Shown here one piece after another: positions 7,923 to 17,998 of a stretch of 64,000 bases of DNA. The stretch spans positions 310,001 through 374,000 of the forward strand of contig NZ_JAHVHW010000004.1 of the NCBI RefSeq assembly GCF_019802055.1, written 5' to 3'. Each line of letters begins with the position of its first letter. Within the stretch, counting starts at the first letter, position 1. Source of the DNA: Ferrimonas balearica (GTDB lineage: Bacteria; Pseudomonadota; Gammaproteobacteria; Enterobacterales; Shewanellaceae). Under the pieces are notes generated by a model that was given only the letters and a program-made list of their open reading frames with translations, was not told the origin of the DNA and made no database searches. The translations under genes and the position numbers were made by a program.

Positions 7923-9353
7923 ATGAGCAAAAAACTGCACATTAAGACCTGGGGCTGCCAGATGAACGAGTACGATTCAGCCAAAATGGCGGATCTGCTT
8001 GATGCTTTTGGCGGTTACACCCTCACCGAAGAAGCCGAAGAGGCGGATGTTCTGCTGCTGAACACCTGTTCCATTCGCGAAAAAGCGCAGGAAAAGGTGT
8101 TTCACCAGTTGGGCCGCTGGCGCCCGCTGAAGGACATCAATCCGGGCCTGGTGATCGGTGTTGGCGGCTGTGTGGCCTCCCAGGAAGGCGATGCCATCCG
8201 TGAGCGCGCTCCCTACGTTGATATCGTATTCGGTCCGCAAACCCTGCACCGTCTGCCTGAGATGATCGCTAAGATCCAGGCTGGTGAGAAAGGCGTCGTG
8301 GATGTCTCCTTCCCCGAGATCGAGAAGTTTGACCGTCTGCCGGAGCCCCGCGCAGAAGGCGCCACCGCGTTTGTTTCCATCATGGAAGGCTGTAACAAGT
8401 ACTGCACCTTCTGTGTGGTGCCCTACACCCGTGGTGAAGAGGTCAGCCGTCCGCTGGACGACGTTCTGTATGAGATTGCCCAACTGGCGGAACAGGGTGT
8501 CCGTGAGATCAATCTGCTGGGTCAGAACGTGAACGCCTACCGTGGCGAAACCCACGACGGTGAGATCTGCCGCTTCTCCGATCTGCTGCGCTACGTCGCC
8601 GCCATCGACGGCATCGACCGCCTGCGTTACACCACCAGCCACCCGGTTGAATTCACCCAGGACATCATCGACGCCTACGCCGATGTGCCAGAACTGGTGG
8701 ACTTCCTGCACCTGCCGGTTCAGAGCGGTTCCGATCGCATCCTGACCATGATGAAGCGCAACCACACCGCGCTGGAGTTCAAGTCGATCATCCGTCGTCT
8801 GCGTAAAGTGCGTCCGGATATCCATATCAGCTCCGACTTTATCGTGGGTTTCCCCAACGAAACCGACCAGGATTTCGAAGACACCATGAAGCTGATCGCT
8901 GACATTGAGTTCGATCAGAGCTTCTCCTTCATCTACAGCCCCCGCCCGGGCACCCCGGCGGCCGATATGGTGGATGACGTGTCTGAAGAGACCAAGAAGC
9001 AGCGCCTCTACATCCTGCAGGAGCGCATCAACCAGCAGGCGATGCAGTTCAGCCGCCGCATGCTGGGCAGCGTGCAGCGCATTCTGGTTGAGGGCGTCTC
9101 CAAAAAGAACGCCATGGAGCTTCGGGGTCGCACAGAGAACAACCGTGTGGTTAACTTTGAGGGTGACGTCGAACTGATCGGGACCTTTGTGGATGTGGAG
9201 ATCACCGAGGTGTTGCCCCACTCTCTGCGTGGTAACCTGATCCGTACCGAACAGGAGATGGACCTGCGCCGCGAGCTTCGCCCCGCAGAGATCCTGAAGA
9301 ATCGCCCCAACGGTCAGCCGGACGAGTTGGGCGTGGCGACTTACCAGCCCTAA
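7923..9353 (+). CDS. miaB: tRNA-2-methylthio-N6-dimethylallyladenosine synthase MiaB
   Basis: Radical-SAM methylthiotransferase that converts i6A37 to ms2i6A37 in tRNAs reading U-starting codons. The N-terminal UPF0004 domain has the cluster cysteine in [12 protein letters not shown] and further cysteines in [11 protein letters not shown] and GGCVAS; the radical-SAM core has the CxxxCxxC motif in [14 protein letters not shown]; a TRAM domain closes the protein (about residues 375-445). Length 476 residues is normal. ATG 7923 gives the usual [14 protein letters not shown] start; a TTG one codon earlier (7920) is also possible because GGAG lies at 7907-7910. It leads the miaB-ybeZ-ybeY-corC-lnt run. 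Confidence 0.97.
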   Translation: MSKKLHIKTWGCQMNEYDSAKMADLLDAFGGYTLTEEAEEADVLLLNTCSIREKAQEKVFHQLGRWRPLKDINPGLVIGVGGCVASQEGDAIRERAPYVDIVFGPQTLHRLPEMIAKIQAGEKGVVDVSFPEIEKFDRLPEPRAEGATAFVSIMEGCNKYCTFCVVPYTRGEEVSRPLDDVLYEIAQLAEQGVREINLLGQNVNAYRGETHDGEICRFSDLLRYVAAIDGIDRLRYTTSHPVEFTQDIIDAYADVPELVDFLHLPVQSGSDRILTMMKRNHTALEFKSIIRRLRKVRPDIHISSDFIVGFPNETDQDFEDTMKLIADIEFDQSFSFIYSPRPGTPAADMVDDVSEETKKQRLYILQERINQQAMQFSRRMLGSVQRILVEGVSKKNAMELRGRTENNRVVNFEGDVELIGTFVDVEITEVLPHSLRGNLIRTEQEMDLRRELRPAEILKNRPNGQPDELGVATYQP

Positions 9354-9362
9354 AGGGACACT

Positions 9363-10421
9363 GTGAGCAATAAACTGCTGACCTTAGAGGTCTTTCTAGA
9401 GCCTGCACATAACCAGCGACTGGCTGCGCTGTGCGGGCCGTTTGACGATAACCTGAAGCAGATTGAGCGCCGCCTCGGCGTCGAGATCAGCTACCGTGGC
9501 AACCACTTTGTCGTCGTCGGCCAACCCCATCGTGCCCAGGGCACCATTGAGCTGCTGAAGACGCTGTACGTGGATACCGCCCCAGTGAAAAACCAGCTTC
9601 CGGACCTGGATCCGGAGCGGGTGCACCTGGCGATTCAGGAACTGGTGGCGCTGGAAGCGGAGGACGACAGCGCCATGGGCAAGGAGGTCTTCTTCAAGAC
9701 CAAGCGTGGCGTGCTGAAGCCCCGCAACCCCAACCAGGCTCAGTATGTCCGCAACATCATTACCCACGATATCTGCTTCGGCATCGGCCCGGCCGGTACC
9801 GGTAAAACCTACCTGGCGGTAGCAGCAGCGGTAGACGCGCTGGAACGTCAGGAGGTGCGCCGCATCCTGCTGACCCGTCCTGCGGTGGAAGCGGGCGAAA
9901 AACTGGGCTTCCTGCCCGGTGACCTGTCTCAGAAGGTTGACCCCTATCTGCGCCCCCTTTACGACGCCCTGTTCGAGATGCTGGGCTTTGAGCGGGTGGA
10001 GCGACTGATTGAGCGCAATGTCATTGAAGTGGCCCCGCTGGCCTACATGCGTGGTCGTACCCTCAATGACGCCTTTATCATTCTGGATGAGAGTCAGAAC
10101 ACCACCGTTGAGCAGATGAAGATGTTCCTGACCCGTATCGGCTTTAACAGCCGTGCGGTGATCACCGGTGACATCACTCAGGTGGACCTGCCCCGGGGCG
10201 CCCGCTCCGGTCTGCGTCATGCCATTGAGGTACTGCGCGACGTCGACACCATCAGCTTTAACTTCTTCCAGAGTGGCGACGTGGTACGTCACCCGGTGGT
10301 GGCTCAGGTGGTGGAAGCCTACGAGGCTTACGAGGAAGCTGAGCGCAGCAAGAAAGCGGAGCAGGAGCGTCAGCGCCGGACCGAGCAACTGGCAGCGCAA
10401 AATCCGGATGAGGCCCAATAA
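9363..10421 (+). CDS. ybeZ: PhoH-family ATPase YbeZ
   Basis: 352-residue PhoH-like ATPase thought to work with YbeY in rRNA maturation and RNA quality control. An N-terminal KH-like region (about 10-90) precedes the P-loop ATPase, with Walker [12 protein letters not shown] near residue 141 and Walker [12 protein letters not shown] near residue 238. Translation starts at GTG 9363, ten bases after the miaB stop. Its TAA overlaps the ATG of ybeY by one base (TAATG), a sign of translational coupling. The C-terminal tail is a charged E/K/R/Q helix, as in orthologues. Confidence 0.96.
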   Translation: MSNKLLTLEVFLEPAHNQRLAALCGPFDDNLKQIERRLGVEISYRGNHFVVVGQPHRAQGTIELLKTLYVDTAPVKNQLPDLDPERVHLAIQELVALEAEDDSAMGKEVFFKTKRGVLKPRNPNQAQYVRNIITHDICFGIGPAGTGKTYLAVAAAVDALERQEVRRILLTRPAVEAGEKLGFLPGDLSQKVDPYLRPLYDALFEMLGFERVERLIERNVIEVAPLAYMRGRTLNDAFIILDESQNTTVEQMKMFLTRIGFNSRAVITGDITQVDLPRGARSGLRHAIEVLRDVDTISFNFFQSGDVVRHPVVAQVVEAYEAYEEAERSKKAEQERQRRTEQLAAQNPDEAQ

Positions 10422-10867
10422 TGGATCTGGATCTGCAACTGGCCATTGAGGCCGACAACCTGCCCTCCCAGGCCCAGCTGGAAGGCTGGGCCGCTCTGGC
10501 TCTGGCCGACCGTCCCGATGCCGAGCTGACCATCCGCATCACCGACGAAGCGGAAAGCCAGCAGCTGAACCGGGACTACCGTGGTAAAGATAAGCCTACC
10601 AATGTCCTCTCTTTCCCCTTCGAAGCCCCGCCGGGCATCGACCTGCCGCTGCTGGGCGATCTGGTGATCTGCGCAGCTGTTGTGGCTCGGGAAGCGGAGG
10701 AGCAGCACAAGGCACCGATGGACCATTGGGCCCATATGGTGATCCATGGTTGTCTGCATCTGATCGGCTACGATCACATCGAGGATGACGAGGCGGAAGA
10801 GATGGAATCGCTTGAGCGTCAACTGCTGGCGCAGATCGGCATTGCCGATCCCTATCAAGAGCGGTAA
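10421..10867 (+). CDS. ybeY: Endoribonuclease/rRNA maturation factor YbeY
   Basis: 148-residue metalloprotein involved in 16S rRNA 3'-end maturation and 70S ribosome quality control. The zinc-binding motif is intact in [11 protein letters not shown] (HxxxHxxxxxH). The [18 protein letters not shown] stretch ahead of it is a conserved family block. Start and stop are coupled to neighbours: the ATG overlaps the ybeZ stop, and corC follows after 33 bases. Length matches the family. Confidence 0.97.
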   Translation: MDLDLQLAIEADNLPSQAQLEGWAALALADRPDAELTIRITDEAESQQLNRDYRGKDKPTNVLSFPFEAPPGIDLPLLGDLVICAAVVAREAEEQHKAPMDHWAHMVIHGCLHLIGYDHIEDDEAEEMESLERQLLAQIGIADPYQER

Positions 10868-10900
10868 TCTCTCTGTCAGATCCAAAACCCACAGGACAAT

Positions 10901-11803
10901 ATGAACGAAGACCAACCCCCGTCGAGCCAGACCCACGCCAAAAAGGGCTGGCTGGACCGTCTCAGCCATTTCTTTGGTGGCGAGCCGCAGAACCGACAAG
11001 AGCTTGTTGATGTGATTCAGGACGCGGAAGAGCGTGCGCTGATCGATCAAGACACCAAAGAGATGATCAAAGGGGTACTGCAGGTCTCTGACCTTAAGGT
11101 TCGCGACCTGATGATCCCCCGCTCCCAGATGATCACCATCGAAAAGAATCAGTCTGTTGAGGCGTTTCTGCCCATCGTGATTGACTCTGCCCACAGCCGC
11201 TTCCCGGTCATCGATCGGGACAAGGATCATATCGAAGGGATCCTGCTGGCTAAGGACCTTCTCGCCTTTGGCTTCGGCAATGACGCCGACTTCAAACTGG
11301 AGCAGATCCTGCGCCCTGCGGTGGTGGTACCGGAAAGCAAGCGCGTTGACGTGCTGCTGAAGGAGTTCCGCTCCGACCGTTACCACATGGCCATCGTGGT
11401 GGACGAATATGGTGGCGTTTCCGGCCTCATCACCATTGAGGACGTACTGGAAGCCATCGTCGGTGACATCGAGGATGAGACCGATCTGGAAGAGGACAAC
11501 GACGTTCATATCCGCCGGGTCAGCCGGCAGGTCTGGGCAGTGGCGGCGCTGACCCCCATTGAGGAGTTTAATGCGCACTTCAAGGCCACTTTCTCTGATC
11601 AGGAGTACGACACCGTCGGCGGCCTGGTCAGCCACGCGTTCGGCCATCTGCCGGAGCGGGGTGAGACCATCGAGTTGAGCGGTTTCGAATTCAAGGTGGT
11701 GAACGCCGACACCCGTCGTCTGGTGCAACTTCAGGTTCGCATCGGTGACAGTGAAAGCGACAGTGAGAACGGTACCGCCAACGAGGACGCTCCCGCTGCC
11801 TGA
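10901..11803 (+). CDS. corC: CorC/YbeX CBS-domain protein
   Basis: 300-residue cytosolic CBS-pair protein. Residues about 65-185 contain two CBS modules (starting at [11 protein letters not shown] and continuing to [20 protein letters not shown]), followed by a CorC_HlyC domain at about 205-285 ([20 protein letters not shown]). Classical work links CorC to magnesium/cobalt efflux through CorA, while YbeX of E. coli is also tied to ribosome metabolism, consistent with sitting between ybeY and lnt. It has no membrane domain. lnt begins 20 bases downstream after TAAGGACTCCTAATG, so the two are probably cotranscribed. Confidence 0.95.
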   Translation: MNEDQPPSSQTHAKKGWLDRLSHFFGGEPQNRQELVDVIQDAEERALIDQDTKEMIKGVLQVSDLKVRDLMIPRSQMITIEKNQSVEAFLPIVIDSAHSRFPVIDRDKDHIEGILLAKDLLAFGFGNDADFKLEQILRPAVVVPESKRVDVLLKEFRSDRYHMAIVVDEYGGVSGLITIEDVLEAIVGDIEDETDLEEDNDVHIRRVSRQVWAVAALTPIEEFNAHFKATFSDQEYDTVGGLVSHAFGHLPERGETIELSGFEFKVVNADTRRLVQLQVRIGDSESDSENGTANEDAPAA

Positions 11804-11823
11804 TCCCACCATAAGGACTCCTA

Positions 11824-13323
11824 ATGGCAAATCCCTGGATTGCCGCGTTTATCGCCCTGCTTAGCGGGGCGATAAGCCATCTGGCTTTCGCGCCTTACGA
11901 CCTCTGGCCTCTGCTGCCACTCTCCCTCACCGCCCTGCTCTGGCTGAGCCAGGGGGCCACGGTGAAGCACGCTGCCCTGCTCGGGCTCTCCTACGGCTTC
12001 GGCCAGTTTGCCTTTGGTCTGCGCTGGGTGCATGTCAGCATCGACCAGTTTGGCGGCCTGCCGCTGATCGTTTCCCTGCTGTTGATGGCGCTGCTCTGCC
12101 TCTATCTGGCGCTGTACCCGGCGCTGGTGATGGGGCTGCTCAACCGCTATTTCAGTGGCACACCGCTCAGCCGGGTATTGGCGTTTCCGGCGCTATGGCT
12201 TCTGAGCGAGTGGGTTCGGGGCTGGATGCTGACCGGCTTCCCCTGGCTCTGGCTCGGCTACAGCCAGACCGATGGCCCGCTGACCCCGCTTGTCCCCTAT
12301 ATCGGCGTACTGGGCGTCGGCTTGTTGGTAAGCCTCAGTGCGGCAGCCCTGGTGCCGGTTCTGGCCCGTCGCTGGGCCTATCTTGGCTTTCCTCTGGCGG
12401 TGGCAATCCTGGCACTGGGCGCCAAACTGACGCCGCCCCAGGTCAGTGAGCATGGCACGCTGGACGTCGCCCTGGTGCAGGGCAACATCCAACAGAGCAT
12501 GAAGTGGCGACCGGAGATGCTGTGGCCCACGCTGTTGAAATACCAGGACCTGAGCCGTCCCCATATGGACGCCGACCTGGTTATCTGGCCAGAAGCGGCA
12601 GTTCCGGCGCCGGAAGCGATGGTCAGCGAGTTCCTGCATCAGTTTGAGCGGGCGGTGGCGTTTCGGGAGACCGAGGTGATCACCGGCATCATCAGCATGG
12701 ATGCCGATAAGCACTTTTATAACTCCCTGCTGGTGTTGGGACCGGAAGAGCATCAGGGTGAGTTCAGCCCCAATGACCCCAACCGCTACCACAAACATCA
12801 GCTTCTGCCGATTGGGGAGTTTGTGCCGATGGAGGACTGGTTGCGTCCTCTGGCACCCTTCTTCAATCTGCCGATGTCCTCCTTCAGCCGGGGCGGGTTT
12901 GTTCAGCCCAACCTGACTGCGGCCAACCGGCACCTGACGCCCGCAATCTGCTACGAGATCGCTTTCCCTGAGCTGGTTCGGGCCAATGTGCACGCCGATA
13001 CCGATCTGCTGCTGACCGTCTCCAATGACGCCTGGTTTGGCAACTCCATCGGGCCTCATCAGCATATGGCCATCGCCCGGATGCGGGCGCTGGAGCTGGG
13101 CCGTCCCCTGCTGCGGGTGACCAACAATGGCATCACCGCCATCGTTGATCTGCATGGCCAGATCCTGGCGCAGCTGCCCCAGTTTGAAACCGGCGTATTG
13201 CGAGAAACCGTCGCTCTGGAACAGGCCGATACGCCGTTCCGACAGTATGGTCAGCGCCCGCTCTATCTTATCGCGCTGACTCTGCTGTTCCTGGCCTGGC
13301 GCTGGCGACAGCCGAGTCAATAA
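11824..13323 (+). CDS. lnt: Apolipoprotein N-acyltransferase Lnt
   Basis: 499-residue inner-membrane enzyme that adds the third acyl chain to the N-terminal cysteine of lipoproteins. The first ~215 residues hold clustered hydrophobic helices; the rest is a nitrilase-like periplasmic domain. The catalytic triad is visible as E257 (IWPEAAVPAPE), K324 (YHKHQLLPIGEFVP) and C376 (AICYEIAFPE), matching E267/K335/C387 of E. coli. One further hydrophobic helix near the C-terminus returns to the membrane. It closes the miaB run and is followed by a strong intrinsic terminator. Lipoprotein substrates encoded in this window would include NlpI and the M48 protease. Confidence 0.97.
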   Translation: MANPWIAAFIALLSGAISHLAFAPYDLWPLLPLSLTALLWLSQGATVKHAALLGLSYGFGQFAFGLRWVHVSIDQFGGLPLIVSLLLMALLCLYLALYPALVMGLLNRYFSGTPLSRVLAFPALWLLSEWVRGWMLTGFPWLWLGYSQTDGPLTPLVPYIGVLGVGLLVSLSAAALVPVLARRWAYLGFPLAVAILALGAKLTPPQVSEHGTLDVALVQGNIQQSMKWRPEMLWPTLLKYQDLSRPHMDADLVIWPEAAVPAPEAMVSEFLHQFERAVAFRETEVITGIISMDADKHFYNSLLVLGPEEHQGEFSPNDPNRYHKHQLLPIGEFVPMEDWLRPLAPFFNLPMSSFSRGGFVQPNLTAANRHLTPAICYEIAFPELVRANVHADTDLLLTVSNDAWFGNSIGPHQHMAIARMRALELGRPLLRVTNNGITAIVDLHGQILAQLPQFETGVLRETVALEQADTPFRQYGQRPLYLIALTLLFLAWRWRQPSQ

Positions 13324-13328
13324 ATCGC

Positions 13329-13358
13329 AAAAAGGCCGCCCAATGGGCGGCCTTTTTT
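13329..13358. terminator. Bidirectional intrinsic terminator, lnt / spo0M-like gene
   Basis: Perfect stem GGCCGCCC/GGGCGGCC (13334-13341 and 13345-13352) with an AAT loop, a T6 run on the right and A5 on the left, placed between two convergent genes, so it can end transcripts from both strands. Confidence 0.92.
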
Positions 13359-13374
13359 CTGTGAAGCCGGGACC

Positions 13375-14115
13375 TCAGCCCAGGATACGACGCACTTCAG
13401 CGTCGATACGCTGCGGGCTTTCCCCATCCGGCACGCTGAAGCAGCGCAGCGCGTCACCGCCAAAGCGGCGATCCACCTCCAGCATCACATGGGTGATACC
13501 GTGCTGGGCCACGAAGGAGACCTCGACCTCTTTAAAGCGGACCGAACCAAAGCCAGCGGGGCGGAACTCCAGCTCCTGATAGCAACCCACACTGGACGCA
13601 AAATCGGGACCGCGCAGCTGGCCCTTCTCTACGTCAGCGCTGTAGAGCGAAAACCCACACTCAGCCACCGCCTCCAGTACCGTTACCATCTCCCGGGTCG
13701 GCCCAATGCGCAGTGCATCCCGGTCCCGGCCATCCAGGCCCTGAGCGATGTCGAGTCCGGTCTCCAGCCATACCTGGGTCTGGTTTCGGCGGCAGTTCAG
13801 CGCCGTCAACGGGGTTTCCAGCGGCAGTGTCAGTTCAAACTGGTCACTGAGTTGCTCCCCTTCGCCGATGATGAAGGTCTCATCCAGATGCCAGTGATGC
13901 AGTTGCAACGCCTGCTGGCTCTCACCATCCTGGTGCTCCACCTCGGCCATGGTCATCAGCCGCAGGTCCAACCCGTTGATGGTCTGAGCCACATCACCAC
14001 CTGCAATCTGAATCTCAATCTTCAGCACGCCACCCGGTACCAGGTGCTCACTCAGGATCAGGGTGTCCACCTTGGCTGCCCCAATGCCGACAGAAGCCAA
14101 TAACTTCTTAAACAT
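13375..14115 (-). CDS. Spo0M/SpoOM family protein
   Basis: 246-residue protein resembling the Spo0M (SpoOM) family, an arrestin-like fold named for a Bacillus sporulation-control protein but common in non-sporulating gammaproteobacteria, where its role is unclear. Visible family features are the N-terminal MFKKLLASVGIGAAKVDT, a beta-rich body starting LVPGGVLKIEIQIAGGD, and the LEVDRRFGGDALRCF segment near the C-terminus. The ATG at 14115 is chosen because GGAAGGAAGAG lies just upstream; an in-frame ATG at 14151 would add 12 non-conserved residues. No signal peptide or membrane segment. Convergent with lnt; upstream of it, reading the same way, is radA. Confidence 0.8.
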   Translation of the reverse strand: MFKKLLASVGIGAAKVDTLILSEHLVPGGVLKIEIQIAGGDVAQTINGLDLRLMTMAEVEHQDGESQQALQLHHWHLDETFIIGEGEQLSDQFELTLPLETPLTALNCRRNQTQVWLETGLDIAQGLDGRDRDALRIGPTREMVTVLEAVAECGFSLYSADVEKGQLRGPDFASSVGCYQELEFRPAGFGSVRFKEVEVSFVAQHGITHVMLEVDRRFGGDALRCFSVPDGESPQRIDAEVRRILG

Positions 14116-14204
14116 CCAACTCTTCCTTCCCTTTAAAAACGGCCCCATCATGTCGCCATGATGAGGCCAGTATCATTGCTGCAATCCGGAGCTATGGCAC
14201 AGAT

Positions 14205-15569
14205 TCAGATCGCTTCCAGCGCTTCGGTCAGCTTGCTGACGGCAATCACTTCCATCCCCTCAATGTGCTGGCGGGGCGCATTCCCCTTGGGGACGATGGC
14301 ACGACGGAAACCATGCTTGGCCGCTTCCGCCAGTCGCTCCTGACCGTTGGTGACGGGGCGGATCTCTCCGGACAAGCCCACCTCGCCAAACACCACCAGA
14401 TCCCGGTTCAGAGTGTGGTCCCGGAAACTGGACACCATGGAGACCAGCAGCGCCAGATCAGCACCGGTTTCCGCCACCTTAACGCCGCCCACCACGTTGG
14501 CGAACACGTCCTGATCCGACATCATCATGCCGCCGTGGCGGTGCAGTACCGCCAGCAACATCGCCAGACGGTTTTGCTCCAGACCCACCGCCACCCGGCG
14601 GGGATTGGCCAGCTGACTGTGGTCCACCAGCGCCTGCAGTTCCACCAGCAGCGGTCGGGTGCCTTCCCACACCACCATCACCACCGAACCCGGAGCCTGC
14701 TCCTCCCCCCGTGAGAGGAAGATGGCGGAGGGGTTGGCAACCTCCTTCAGCCCGGAACCGGTCATGGCGAACACCCCCAGCTCATTGACCGCACCGAAAC
14801 GGTTTTTGTGGCTGCGCAGGGTGCGGTAACGGCTGTCGCCATTGCCATCCAGAAGGATGGAGCAATCGATGCAGTGTTCCAGCACCTTGGGGCCCGCCAG
14901 GGTGCCGTCTTTGGTCACATGGCCAACCATAAAGATCGCCACGTTGTTCTGCTTGGCAAAGCGGGTCAGGTAGGCGGCACTCTCCCGCACCTGGGCCACC
15001 GAGCCCGGCGCAGACTGCACATCCGCCATATGCATTACCTGAATGGAGTCGATCACCATGATGGCGGGCTTCTCCCGCTCCGCCACCAGGCAGATCTGCT
15101 CCACCGAGGTTTCCGACAGCATCTTCAGCTTGTCCGTGGGCAGTGACAGGCGGTTGGCACGCATCGCCACCTGCTGCAGAGATTCCTCACCGGTCACATA
15201 GAGGGCGCCCATTTGCTGGGAGAGCTGACACATCACCTGCAGCAAAAGGGTGGACTTACCGGCACCGGGGTTACCACCAATCAAAATGGCCGCACCGGGC
15301 ACCACACCGCCACCCAGCACCCGATCAAGCTCGGAGTAGCCGCTGCCAAACCGCGGCACTTCAGAGAGATCAATTTCCGACAGGGTCTGCACCTGACTGG
15401 ATCCCGCGCCAGCATAGCCGCTGTAGCGCTCGGTTCGGGCCGCCTTGGCGGTTCCGAGGCGCACCTCAGTCAGGGTGTTCCAGGCACCGCAGGCATTACA
15501 TTGCCCCTGCCATCGGGGGTGGTCAGAGCCACAGTCATTACAGACATAGGCGGATTTTGCTTTTGCCAT
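14205..15569 (-). CDS. radA: DNA repair protein RadA
   Basis: 454-residue RecA-related ATPase that promotes branch migration of recombination intermediates. The N-terminal zinc finger reads YVCNDCGSDHPRWQGQCNAC (C4), Walker A is GGNPGAGKSTLLLQ, the RadA-specific KNRFG motif is present in RSHKNRFGAVNELG, and a Lon-protease-like domain ends the protein (VFGEVGLSGEIRPV). The ATG at 15569 gives the standard MAKAKSAYVC start; the longer frame to 15683 adds 38 residues before the zinc finger without family support. Divergent from the PilZ protein gene. Confidence 0.97.
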   Translation of the reverse strand: MAKAKSAYVCNDCGSDHPRWQGQCNACGAWNTLTEVRLGTAKAARTERYSGYAGAGSSQVQTLSEIDLSEVPRFGSGYSELDRVLGGGVVPGAAILIGGNPGAGKSTLLLQVMCQLSQQMGALYVTGEESLQQVAMRANRLSLPTDKLKMLSETSVEQICLVAEREKPAIMVIDSIQVMHMADVQSAPGSVAQVRESAAYLTRFAKQNNVAIFMVGHVTKDGTLAGPKVLEHCIDCSILLDGNGDSRYRTLRSHKNRFGAVNELGVFAMTGSGLKEVANPSAIFLSRGEEQAPGSVVMVVWEGTRPLLVELQALVDHSQLANPRRVAVGLEQNRLAMLLAVLHRHGGMMMSDQDVFANVVGGVKVAETGADLALLVSMVSSFRDHTLNRDLVVFGEVGLSGEIRPVTNGQERLAEAAKHGFRRAIVPKGNAPRQHIEGMEVIAVSKLTEALEAI

Positions 15570-15643
15570 AGCAATTTCAATATTCTGGACGATGGCGGCC
15601 ATTATCACCGATGGTCGTTCAGGGTTACAATGCGCGGTGAATA

Positions 15644-17998
15644 ATGGGACAAGACCGAAGACCGATGGACAAGCACCAGGCACTGATTGAGCAACTCAAG
15701 CCCCTTCTGCAAGAGGCTGATTTTGACCAGATGTTTCAGCGACTCTGCCAGGATCTGCCCAGCTCTGAGCGGTTTCTGGTGAAGATGGAGATGCAGCGAC
15801 TGAATCAAACCAGTCGCCAGGTGCTCGACCTTCGGGATCGCGTCAGCGGCTGCCGGGAGCATGAACTTGGTGGCATCACGCACTTCCTGACCGACGCCGC
15901 AGCCAGCCGCCTGGAAGAGTTGATGCGGCTTTACGGCAACCGGTTGACGGTGGGTGCGATTGAAACCCTGCTCAACGACATCAAACCCACACGGCATCAG
16001 CCCGACACCCCAAAAGCACCAGCCTCATCGGTGCTGCCCGTCGGACATACCGTGCCTCAACTGCTCGGACATTACATCACACGGGGGGAAACCCGTCGCA
16101 CCTTCACGACCGCGATCCGTGTGCATCAGGGTGGCCAGGCCGGTACCGAGGGGCTGACGTTGGATATCTCCGTCGGTGGTTGCCAGGTTCGTCTGCCCGA
16201 GGGGTACCGCCTGGACCCCAAACTGCCTCTGATGGTGGCCTTTACCGCTCTAGGGCAGGAGTTTCTCGCTCCTGCCATTACCGAGGGTTTACCCTACCAG
16301 ATCCTTAAGATTCAGCGTCGCAAGGGCTACCAGTACGTCCGACTCAAGCGACAGGACTCGGCTGACGGGACGGAGCAGGAGCTAAGCCGGGTGATACAAG
16401 CGTGTAGTCTGCGGACCACGCCGGAGATCAATCACCTGATCGCCACCACCCGCAGCCACGGCTATGAACGCCACTACCTGCCCAAGCTCACGGCTCTGCC
16501 ACTGTTTTTCAAAATGACGGACCAACAGCTGGCGCCGATGTTCACCCTGGTCAGTGAAGAGAACCAGGACCGTCTTGGCTATTGGCAGGATGAACGTGGC
16601 GTGGGTCAGTTAAGTGCCTCACTGGGCACTCTGAGGCTCTCCCGCCTGCTGCAGGAGCCGGACAACCCGGCCCATCGGTTGCTGTTCAGCTTTAAGCACA
16701 TCCAGCAGGAGCAGGTACTGTTTTTCAGCGCCACCCTGCATGAGCTTGAGCAGAGTGAACTCCTTGATCCCTTCCTCGCGGTGGCGTCGCAACGGAGCAG
16801 CTTCCGGGTGCATCGAATGAGCGCCCACTCACTCTCCTCCGAAGACAGAGAGCTGGCGCTGCGCTGCCCCCTTTCAGGACGGCCTGCGGACCCGCTGGTG
16901 CAGCAGCAGTTGAAGGAGGTCTGCCTGGCACTGACGCTGGAGGATATCACCTCTGTTGACGCGGTAGAGCGATACCGCCAGCGCCCGGCTGGAGAGGATG
17001 CCAATGCGCTGCGACGCTTTGGGATGGCTCGCCTGAGTAAAGACCCGGTTCGTGTTCTTCCCCTTCAGCACAAGGAGTTGCGTCGGGAGGCGCGGTTTGG
17101 CCTTCGCACCCAGGCTCTGGTGACCACGGGCCGCAAAACCTTTGCCGCCATGACACTGGATGTCTCACCCCGGGGGATCAAACTGCAGTTGGCCCAGCCT
17201 CTGACCATCGCGCTGGAACGTGACACCAAACTCGAACTGGAACTGCCCAAGCTTCAACCCCTGGCGGGAAAACTGAAGCTGAAGGGGATGCCCTACCGGT
17301 TGGTGCGGGCACAAAAAGATGGCCGCACACTGCACATCAAAGCGGAGGGCAGTACCGGGCATACCGGCGTGGTGTTCCTCTCCCATCTGCTGAGCCAGAA
17401 CCGCGCCAAGCTGTCGGAGGTTGGCAGTGCCCGTCAGCACCGGCAGATCACAGACGCGCTCAATAGCCTGATGCTGAAACGGCTGCACTGTCTGCCCGTT
17501 TTTGCTCACAAACGTCACGGCCGGCAGGCCTGGGATATGGTGGGTCAGGCGATCGCTGGCAATGCCCTGCTCAGCCGCCTGGCGCCACAATTGCCGGAAA
17601 ATCTGGATTGGCTCTGGGAGCAGGGTGGCCTGAATGCCCTGCTGAGTGAACTCAAGCGTCCGGATGCGGACCCCAGCCCGTTGTGGGAGTGTCTGGTGAA
17701 GTTACCGGCGGAGGGGAACGCGGGCGAAGTGCTGCGACTGACAACGGGGCTGGATGCGGATGATGTGCGCTACTTTATCGAGCCCGCCTTGGAGCAGGGG
17801 CGGTTTATTGCCCTTAGAGCCCGGGTATTTGCTGCCAATCGTCCCGATCTGGATTACCTGCAGCAGGATCTCGCCGCCATCAGTACTCACGCCCTGCACC
17901 GTGCCCGGGAGTTGGAAGACATGCTTTGGCAGGTTCAGGGCTGTGGCCAGTTGATCGACATCACCGATGAGATCCTCTGCCGCTTTCAGCTGAATTAA
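15644..17998 (+). CDS. Large cytoplasmic protein with two PilZ domains
   Basis: 784-residue protein with two apparently intact PilZ (c-di-GMP binding) domains. The first (about 147-240) has R-x3-R in RGETRRTF followed by LDISVGG; the second (about 478-575) has LRREARFG followed by LDVSPRG. Both fit RxxxR plus (D/N)xSxxG, so both could bind c-di-GMP. The N-terminal ~135 residues and the C-terminal ~200 residues are helical and not matched to a known domain. No signal peptide or membrane helix. Start: GGTGA lies just before ATG 15644; ATG 15665, giving MDKHQALIEQLKPL, is an alternative. The gene is divergent from radA and its stop overlaps that of serB by 4 bases on the other strand. The output of the protein is unknown. 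Confidence 0.88.
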   Translation: MGQDRRPMDKHQALIEQLKPLLQEADFDQMFQRLCQDLPSSERFLVKMEMQRLNQTSRQVLDLRDRVSGCREHELGGITHFLTDAAASRLEELMRLYGNRLTVGAIETLLNDIKPTRHQPDTPKAPASSVLPVGHTVPQLLGHYITRGETRRTFTTAIRVHQGGQAGTEGLTLDISVGGCQVRLPEGYRLDPKLPLMVAFTALGQEFLAPAITEGLPYQILKIQRRKGYQYVRLKRQDSADGTEQELSRVIQACSLRTTPEINHLIATTRSHGYERHYLPKLTALPLFFKMTDQQLAPMFTLVSEENQDRLGYWQDERGVGQLSASLGTLRLSRLLQEPDNPAHRLLFSFKHIQQEQVLFFSATLHELEQSELLDPFLAVASQRSSFRVHRMSAHSLSSEDRELALRCPLSGRPADPLVQQQLKEVCLALTLEDITSVDAVERYRQRPAGEDANALRRFGMARLSKDPVRVLPLQHKELRREARFGLRTQALVTTGRKTFAAMTLDVSPRGIKLQLAQPLTIALERDTKLELELPKLQPLAGKLKLKGMPYRLVRAQKDGRTLHIKAEGSTGHTGVVFLSHLLSQNRAKLSEVGSARQHRQITDALNSLMLKRLHCLPVFAHKRHGRQAWDMVGQAIAGNALLSRLAPQLPENLDWLWEQGGLNALLSELKRPDADPSPLWECLVKLPAEGNAGEVLRLTTGLDADDVRYFIEPALEQGRFIALRARVFAANRPDLDYLQQDLAAISTHALHRARELEDMLWQVQGCGQLIDITDEILCRFQLN

